From: an uncultured Clostridia bacterium
Lineage (GTDB): Bacteria > Bacillota > Clostridia > Christensenellales > Aristaeellaceae
Reading direction: 5' to 3'
Length of the DNA stretch: 9,218 nt
NCBI GenBank assembly: GCA_904420265.1
Contig: CAJFUU010000352.1
Span: 1 to 9,218 of the forward strand
Positions 4,838 through 9,218 of the stretch are shown here, in pieces. Position numbers and translations under genes: made by a program. The notes under the pieces were generated by a model, which worked only from the letters and a program-made list of their open reading frames with translations, ran no database searches and was not told where the DNA came from. How positions within the stretch are numbered: the stretch's first letter is position 1; the number at the start of each line of letters is the position of its first letter.

Positions 4838-7217
4838 ACAAATCGTGTACCGTGCGGGTGATAATCTCATCCTGCAGGGCGCTGTCCAGGTTGACGAAGT
4901 ATTCGCAGTAGCCGCCGACGCGCACAATGAGATTGCGATACTTTTGCGGCTCCAGCTTGGCCTTTTTGAGCGTTTCCGCGTCCACAAAGTTGAACTGCAC
5001 CTGTGGGCCGCCCGCGTCGATATAGCCGCGCATGAGCGTACACAGCGCCTCCCGGCCCGCGTCACTTTTTACCAGCGAAGGGTTGATTTTGACATTGAGG
5101 GCATAGCCGCCGGTTACCGCGCTGTGGTCCAGGCTGAGCACCGTGCCGAGCATCTTGGTGGGGCCTTCCACATCCTTGCCCTGCGAGGGACCCATGCTGT
5201 CGCTGAAGGTTTCGCCCTTGTGGCGGCCGTTGGGCGTGGCGCCGGTGATTTCGCCATGGTAAATGTGGAAGAAATAGCCAAACAGCGTGTTGACGAACTT
5301 GTTGGGGTTTTGCGGGTCGTTGTAGGCAAACACCTGGTCGTCAAAGGCGCTGAGAATGCGTTTGGCCAGCGCGTCTACATAGGCGTCGTCGTTGCCGTAG
5401 TGCGGCGTTTTGTTTTCCAGGCGCAGGCGCAAAGCCTCGTCGCCCGCAAAGTCGCGCGCCAGCACATCGGCCATTTCCTCAATGGTGAGGCGGCCGTCTT
5501 CGTATACGTGCTTTTTCACCGCCGCCATGGCGTCCGCGGCAGTGCCCAGGCCGTAGGCGTAGAAGCACCAGTGGGTGCCCAATTCCGAACCGCCCTGGAA
5601 CATATCCTTCCCGGTCTCGATGCAGCCGTCGATCATCAGAGAGGCGAAGGGGTCATAGCAGCGCCGGGGCTTGTCGGCAATTTTGCAAAGCGCCTCCTGA
5701 TAGTCGGCAGACACTTCCTCGCGCAGCACGTCCAGATAGGCGCGTTCGAACGCTTCGAACGTATCGGCGCGCACTTCGCCGCGGCGCAGGCGGTCAAAAA
5801 GCGTATCATAGAGCATCGGGAAGGCAATGGGTTCCGTAACGCCCCAGTTTTGCATCTTGCCGGGAATCATAATTTCCACGCAACCCATGTTGTAATAGTC
5901 GTTGGCATAGCGGTCCGCATAGCCGAGTTTTTTGAGGTTGGCAATCCACACGCTGTCGGTCATCACCATCGGCTGGCCGGCGCCGGCGCTGATGGACTTG
6001 GTGGCCCGCTTCAGCAATTCAGGCGGGTTTTTGTCGTTGATGCGCACGCCCACGTTCGGGTAGGGCAGCTTCATTTCCTCCACCACGTCCAGGCACAGAT
6101 ACGTGAGGGAATTGGCCGCGTCCTCGCCCTCGGGGGTGACGCCGCCCAGCGTCATGCTCTGCACCGTGCGCAGGCAGGGTTCGTTGATCTTCAGCCACAG
6201 GCAGCACAGAAGTTCCTCGGCCTCGTCGCGCGTTATCGCGCCCTTTTCAATATCGGCGGCGTACAGGTCGTACATATACTGGTCAAAGCGGCCGAACGAT
6301 AGCGCCGAACTCCACAAAAAGCTGGCCATAATGTGCAAAAGCCACATGAGCTGCACGCCTTCGCGGAAGCTGCCGGCCGGTTCGGTACTGAGTTTTTCGA
6401 GCATGGCGGCAATGGACAGCAATTCTCCGCGCCTTACCCCGTCGGCCCACTGCGCCTCTTCACGCACGCGCCCGGCATAGCGCGCCACCAGGCCGCTGGC
6501 GGCGCGCGCTACCAACAGGGCCGCCTCGTAATACTCGCCGCCGCCGGCATTTTTGCGCGCCTCCAAATCGCGAATCAGCGCCCCAAAGCCGGTGTGGACG
6601 ATGCGGCCGTAATTCAGGCTCAAATGGTTGGCGGCAAACCAGGGCAGGCTGTCGATTTCCTGTTTCACCTCGGCGCCATAGTCAATTTTGAAGGCGCGCT
6701 CCAATTCGCGGCCGAACTCGTATGGTTCCAGGTCTTCCGCGCCGGCGTAATCGCGCTTCATTTCCGCAATCAGATCCTGCAGCTCGGCATAGGTGATGCT
6801 GGCGTCGTGGTAGACGCGGCTCATCAGCGCCCAGCGGCTCTTGCGGGTGGTAAACTCGGCCTCAAAGGTCTTGATGGTGCTTCGGTCCTTCTGCGCCTCG
6901 CGCTGGCTGCGCTTGCGCTCGCGGTAGGCGTCCATGACGGCATGCGCCTTGGCGCGCTGTTCCTCCTTGGTGAGCACGCGCTCGTTGACGGGCGAAAAGT
7001 CCGTCATGCTGCCCACGATCAACTCGTAGGGATGCACCGCCAAGGGCGCGTTTTCGAGGATATGCGCCTGGGCTTTGGCGCGGCGCATCTGTATGCTTTC
7101 GCCGCGCGTCGTTTTCAGGGATTCGTAGGCGAGCGGGTAAAAGCACGTCCTGCGCGCGCCCGCATCGTTGAGCGCGTTTACATGTTCCTGCATCAGCCGG
7201 ATTCTTTCGGTCATCAT
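4836..7217 (-). CDS. glycyl radical enzyme of the eliminating (dehydratase/lyase, PFL-like) type, substrate unknown
   Basis: 793 residues, a normal length for the family. Such enzymes use a protein glycyl radical to make a cysteine thiyl radical that abstracts hydrogen from the substrate, in the oxygen-free cytoplasm. Seen: an N-terminal PFL-like domain with YESLKTTRGESIQMRRAKA and ELIVGS; NHLSLNYGRIVHTG with H198, where diol dehydratases also have a histidine; the active-site motif GCVEIMIPGK with thiyl C446 and probable base E448; GATPNGR and GPSQGKDVEGPT in the glycine radical domain; and the radical site RVGGYCEYF with G769. The GCxE signature marks eliminating enzymes (diol dehydratase, choline lyase, hydroxyproline dehydratase) rather than pyruvate formate-lyase or the decarboxylases. 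Isoleucine follows GCVE, where choline lyase and diol dehydratase usually have proline. There is no microcompartment-targeting extension. The start at 7217 follows GGGGAGG (7227-7233); an in-frame ATG at 7214 is less well spaced. One base separates it from the activase gene. Confidence 0.93.
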   Translation of the reverse strand: MMTERIRLMQEHVNALNDAGARRTCFYPLAYESLKTTRGESIQMRRAKAQAHILENAPLAVHPYELIVGSMTDFSPVNERVLTKEEQRAKAHAVMDAYRERKRSQREAQKDRSTIKTFEAEFTTRKSRWALMSRVYHDASITYAELQDLIAEMKRDYAGAEDLEPYEFGRELERAFKIDYGAEVKQEIDSLPWFAANHLSLNYGRIVHTGFGALIRDLEARKNAGGGEYYEAALLVARAASGLVARYAGRVREEAQWADGVRRGELLSIAAMLEKLSTEPAGSFREGVQLMWLLHIMASFLWSSALSFGRFDQYMYDLYAADIEKGAITRDEAEELLCCLWLKINEPCLRTVQSMTLGGVTPEGEDAANSLTYLCLDVVEEMKLPYPNVGVRINDKNPPELLKRATKSISAGAGQPMVMTDSVWIANLKKLGYADRYANDYYNMGCVEIMIPGKMQNWGVTEPIAFPMLYDTLFDRLRRGEVRADTFEAFERAYLDVLREEVSADYQEALCKIADKPRRCYDPFASLMIDGCIETGKDMFQGGSELGTHWCFYAYGLGTAADAMAAVKKHVYEDGRLTIEEMADVLARDFAGDEALRLRLENKTPHYGNDDAYVDALAKRILSAFDDQVFAYNDPQNPNKFVNTLFGYFFHIYHGEITGATPNGRHKGETFSDSMGPSQGKDVEGPTKMLGTVLSLDHSAVTGGYALNVKINPSLVKSDAGREALCTLMRGYIDAGGPQVQFNFVDAETLKKAKLEPQKYRNLIVRVGGYCEYFVNLDSALQDEIITRTVHDL

Positions 7218-7218
7218 G

Positions 7219-8151
7219 CTATTTTTCCTCCCCAATCGCGTCGATCAGCTTGCCGCCCATGGCGGCGATTTTCCGTTTCCATTGCGCCGTTTGTTCTTCG
7301 TCCGGCACGGTAAAATCGACAATGTGCGCCTCGTCCCAGCCGATCTGGCGCGCCTTGGCCGTGCCAAAGCGGTGATAGGGCATCAACTCCGCGCCGCGAA
7401 TGCCCGGATAGCGCGCCGTGAGCGCGGCGATGCCGGCAAAGTGGCCGTCGTCGTCATTGACGCCGGGAATGATCGGGCAGCGCAGCACCACGTCCTTTCC
7501 ACAGGCGGCAAAACGGCCGATGTTTTCCACAATGGCGGCGTTGTCCGCGCCCGTCCAGCGCTTGTGCGCCGCAGGGTCGGTCAGCTTGTAGTCGATGAGG
7601 AAACCATTTGTCCAGGGCAAAAGCGCCTCGTACTTCTCCCACGGCGCGGTGGCGTTTGTTTCGATATAAACGCCGATGCCTTCCTGCGCCGCGCCGCTTG
7701 CCAACGCGCGGAGGAAATCGTATTGCATCATCGGCTCGCCGCCGGTAAACGTAGCGCCGCCCTTGTCGCCGTAAAACCGCCGGTCGCGGCAAACCTTGGC
7801 CAGCACCTCGTCCACAGTCATCGGCCGGCCCATGACGCGAATGGCGTCTACGGGGCAGGCTTCCTCGCAGCGGCCGCAGAAGGTGCAGGCGCGCGGATCA
7901 TGCGCGTGCAAAACGCGGCCGTCGTCCGAAACGATATGCAAATGCGCGGGGCAGACGCGCGCACACTGCCCGCAGCCGATGCAGCGCTCGGCCATCACGG
8001 AAATTTCCGGGCGCGCATCCAGGCTTTCGGGGTTGTGGCACCAGACGCAGCGCAGGTTGCAACCCTTGAGAAAAACCGCCGTGCGGATGCCAGGGCCGTC
8101 GTGAATGGAAAAGGGCTGAATGCCGAACACGATTCCCGTTTGCTGCGTCAT
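7219..8151 (-). CDS. glycyl-radical enzyme activating protein (radical SAM, PflA-type with two extra 4Fe-4S clusters)
   Basis: 310 residues, typical for activases of the dehydratase-type glycyl radical enzymes. It cleaves S-adenosylmethionine to install the radical on its partner, almost certainly the enzyme encoded next (G769). Seen: an N-terminal GIQPFSIHDGPGIRT block; the radical-SAM CX3CX2C at C31, C35 and C38 in KGCNLRCVWCHNPES; an inserted two-cluster ferredoxin domain with C57/C60/C63/C67 and C89/C92/C95/C99; the SAM-binding TFTGGEP at 124-130; and a conserved ELMPYHRFG near the C terminus. The start at 8151 overlaps the regulator's stop as ATGA. No strong ribosome binding site precedes it, so translation is probably coupled to the regulator. 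Its last codons carry the ribosome binding site of the glycyl radical enzyme gene. Confidence 0.95.
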   Translation of the reverse strand: MTQQTGIVFGIQPFSIHDGPGIRTAVFLKGCNLRCVWCHNPESLDARPEISVMAERCIGCGQCARVCPAHLHIVSDDGRVLHAHDPRACTFCGRCEEACPVDAIRVMGRPMTVDEVLAKVCRDRRFYGDKGGATFTGGEPMMQYDFLRALASGAAQEGIGVYIETNATAPWEKYEALLPWTNGFLIDYKLTDPAAHKRWTGADNAAIVENIGRFAACGKDVVLRCPIIPGVNDDDGHFAGIAALTARYPGIRGAELMPYHRFGTAKARQIGWDEAHIVDFTVPDEEQTAQWKRKIAAMGGKLIDAIGEEK

Positions 8152-8912
8152 ACCGTCATCACCCGCACATGTTGCGCGATTTCCTTTCCGGTTTCCTCGT
8201 CCAGGCCGCGATCCGTAATCATCATATCCAATTCCTGCCAGCACGCGTACTGTATCAACGTCGAGCGGCGGGCCTTGCCGCTGTCGCCCAACAGTATTTT
8301 CTGTTGCGCACAGGCCATCATGGCCTGCTTGATTTGCGCTTCCTCAAAACTTTCGATGCAGGGCCCCTGGCGCCGGGCGAAACCGCTGGTGCCCAAAAAG
8401 GCCTTCTGTACGCGGATTTGCGAAAGTTGTTCAAGCGCCCATGTTCCCGTTACCGCGCCGCTGGAGGCGCGCACCCGTCCGCCCAACAAATAGGTGTGCA
8501 CGCCGCCCTCCTGCAAAAGCTGCGCCGCCTTCAGGGAGTTGGTAAATACCGTGACCCCCGCCGGCTGCACGCACAAAAGGCGCGCCAGCGCGTAAACGGT
8601 GCTGCCCGAATCAAGCAATATGGCGTCGCCCTCTTCGATGCAGGCCCGCGCCGCGACGGCAATGCGGCGTTTCTGGTCCTGGTTTTCCACGTACTTCTCC
8701 GAAAAGCTCTGCTCCGCCTCTTCCGGAGAGACGACCGCCCCGCCATAGCCCTTGCGGGCCAGACCGATGTTTTCCAGATAAATAATATCCTTGCGAATCG
8801 TCTCATGGGAGACGCCAAACAGGGCCGCCTGCTCGGATGCGTTGATGTGGCCGTCTCGCAACAGGACTTCCGCAAGTTCATCCCGACGGCGCTGTGTTGT
8901 CTTTGCGCGCAT
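8148..8912 (-). CDS. DeoR-family transcriptional regulator
   Basis: 254 residues, the family's usual length. DeoR proteins bind DNA through an N-terminal winged helix-turn-helix and sense a sugar phosphate or related metabolite through the C-terminal domain, most often as repressors. Seen: the HTH at about 23-50, with INASEQAALFGVSHETIRKD and LENIGLARKGYGGAV; and sensor-domain motifs DSGSTVYAL (102-110), FTNSLKAA, LLGGRVRASSGAVTG, KAFLGTSGF, LGDSGK and ITDRG. The start at 8912 is preferred, although its ribosome binding site (AGGTTGG) is weak, because the in-frame ATG at 8954 and longer starts lie at or upstream of the predicted transcript start. As first gene of the operon, directly behind a promoter overlapped by an inverted repeat, it is likely autoregulatory and controls the two downstream genes. 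It supports a sugar- or polyol-related pathway. Confidence 0.93.
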   Translation of the reverse strand: MRAKTTQRRRDELAEVLLRDGHINASEQAALFGVSHETIRKDIIYLENIGLARKGYGGAVVSPEEAEQSFSEKYVENQDQKRRIAVAARACIEEGDAILLDSGSTVYALARLLCVQPAGVTVFTNSLKAAQLLQEGGVHTYLLGGRVRASSGAVTGTWALEQLSQIRVQKAFLGTSGFARRQGPCIESFEEAQIKQAMMACAQQKILLGDSGKARRSTLIQYACWQELDMMITDRGLDEETGKEIAQHVRVMTV

Positions 8913-8958
8913 GTCAAATTCCAACCTATCGCATGGTTTTATGTTGCATTTCATTGTT

Positions 8959-8987
8959 ATTATATGCTCCGATATTGCGCCTGTCAA
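8959..8987 (-). promoter_or_regulatory. consensus housekeeping promoter of the regulator-activase-glycyl radical enzyme operon
   Basis: Minus strand TTGACA (8982-8987), a 17-base spacer, then TATAAT (8959-8964): both hexamers match the consensus perfectly at the ideal spacing. Transcription should start near 8952, about 40 bases before the regulator start codon. So strong a promoter implies that repression, or another control, is needed to keep the operon off. Confidence 0.85.
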
Positions 8988-8998
8988 GGGGATTGACA
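8982..8998. promoter_or_regulatory. candidate DeoR operator overlapping the -35 box
   Basis: TGTCAA-GGGGA-TTGACA is a perfect 6-5-6 inverted repeat. One arm is the -35 hexamer itself, so a dimeric repressor bound here would block RNA polymerase. This suits autorepression by the adjacent DeoR-family protein, but binding is inferred only from position and symmetry. Confidence 0.5.
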
Positions 8999-9218
8999 AC
9001 GTTTTTACAGAATTTGCGGCCACCGGCCAGGCTGGCGGTTTGGCGAGGGCCTATAAGGGCATGATGCCGGCGGGGCGCACGCCCTCTGCGCTGCCGGCGC
9101 GCGCACCCATACCCCTGAACGCTGCTGAAAGCAGCTGCGGCCTCTTTGGAGCAGGCTTCCCGCTCGTTTCTCTGTTCGCTGGAAAGATGGGCCGATTCTG
9201 CGCGTCGCCGGAAAGCCC
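8999..9218. other. upstream flank with no recognisable gene; two hairpins
   Basis: Open frames run through both strands here, but none has a recognisable motif or a ribosome binding site. A stem of GCCGGC (9066-9071) with GCCGGC (9093-9098), extended inside by GCGC/GCGC (9075-9078 and 9088-9091), and a compact GCTGC-TGAAA-GCAGC hairpin (within 9121-9135) lie upstream of the operon promoter. Neither has a T tract. The flank could hold the end of a neighbouring transcript or an intergenic repeat. Confidence 0.4.

Noticed and set aside
4497..6302. 601-codon open frame on the plus strand, and similar frames at 3301-4806, 6333-7313, 7168-8493 and 8169-8996
   Set aside because: All are GC-driven antisense frames opposite recognisable genes on the minus strand, with odd composition and no domain.
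8913..9023. Longer N terminus for the DeoR regulator
   Set aside because: The in-frame starts at 8954 and 9023 fall at or before the predicted transcription start of the consensus promoter, and the added residues do not belong to the family's N terminus.

Overview
The window reads as part of the chromosome of an anaerobic, high-GC member of the Bacillota, probably a gut-type Clostridia lineage. This is inferred from an oxygen-sensitive glycyl radical enzyme with its activase, strong AGGAGG-type ribosome binding sites, a consensus sigma-A-type promoter and GC-rich coding DNA (about 60% by eye). No species can be named from the sequence alone. All five protein genes lie on the minus strand. I see no tRNA, rRNA, CRISPR array or transposase.

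The core is a compact three-gene operon read right to left. A DeoR-family regulator (8148-8912) is followed, with an ATGA overlap, by a radical-SAM glycyl-radical-enzyme activase (7219-8151). One base further on is a 793-residue glycyl radical enzyme of the GCxE (eliminating) type (4836-7217). Transcription probably starts at a perfect TTGACA-17-TATAAT promoter (8959-8987), which a 6-5-6 inverted repeat overlaps; that repeat is a good operator candidate. A possible weak terminator sits at the end of the glycyl radical enzyme gene. After 344 bases comes a zinc-dependent dehydrogenase that closely resembles L-sorbose-1-phosphate reductase (3241-4491). The inferred pathway is radical elimination on a polyol- or sugar-type substrate, possibly phosphorylated, then NAD(P)H reduction of the carbonyl product under sugar-phosphate-responsive control. 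The substrate cannot be read from the sequence, and no transporter or kinase is present.

Between the dehydrogenase and the next gene lie 1.8 kb without a convincing gene (1427-3240). The half next to the dehydrogenase is a degenerate tandem array of roughly 140-160-base units (2534-3240, decayed copy to about 2456) whose two modules occur in mosaic combinations. The other half holds several hairpins, including three packed end to end at 2029-2116.

At the left edge is the 5' 95% or less of a CoA-disulfide reductase/NADH oxidase-type flavoprotein (from 1426, running off the window). It appears to continue into a C-terminal rhodanese domain and has its own extended -10 promoter. It is probably a separate redox or oxygen-defence gene. 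The right edge (8999-9218) holds the operon's upstream region and two hairpins but no recognisable gene.
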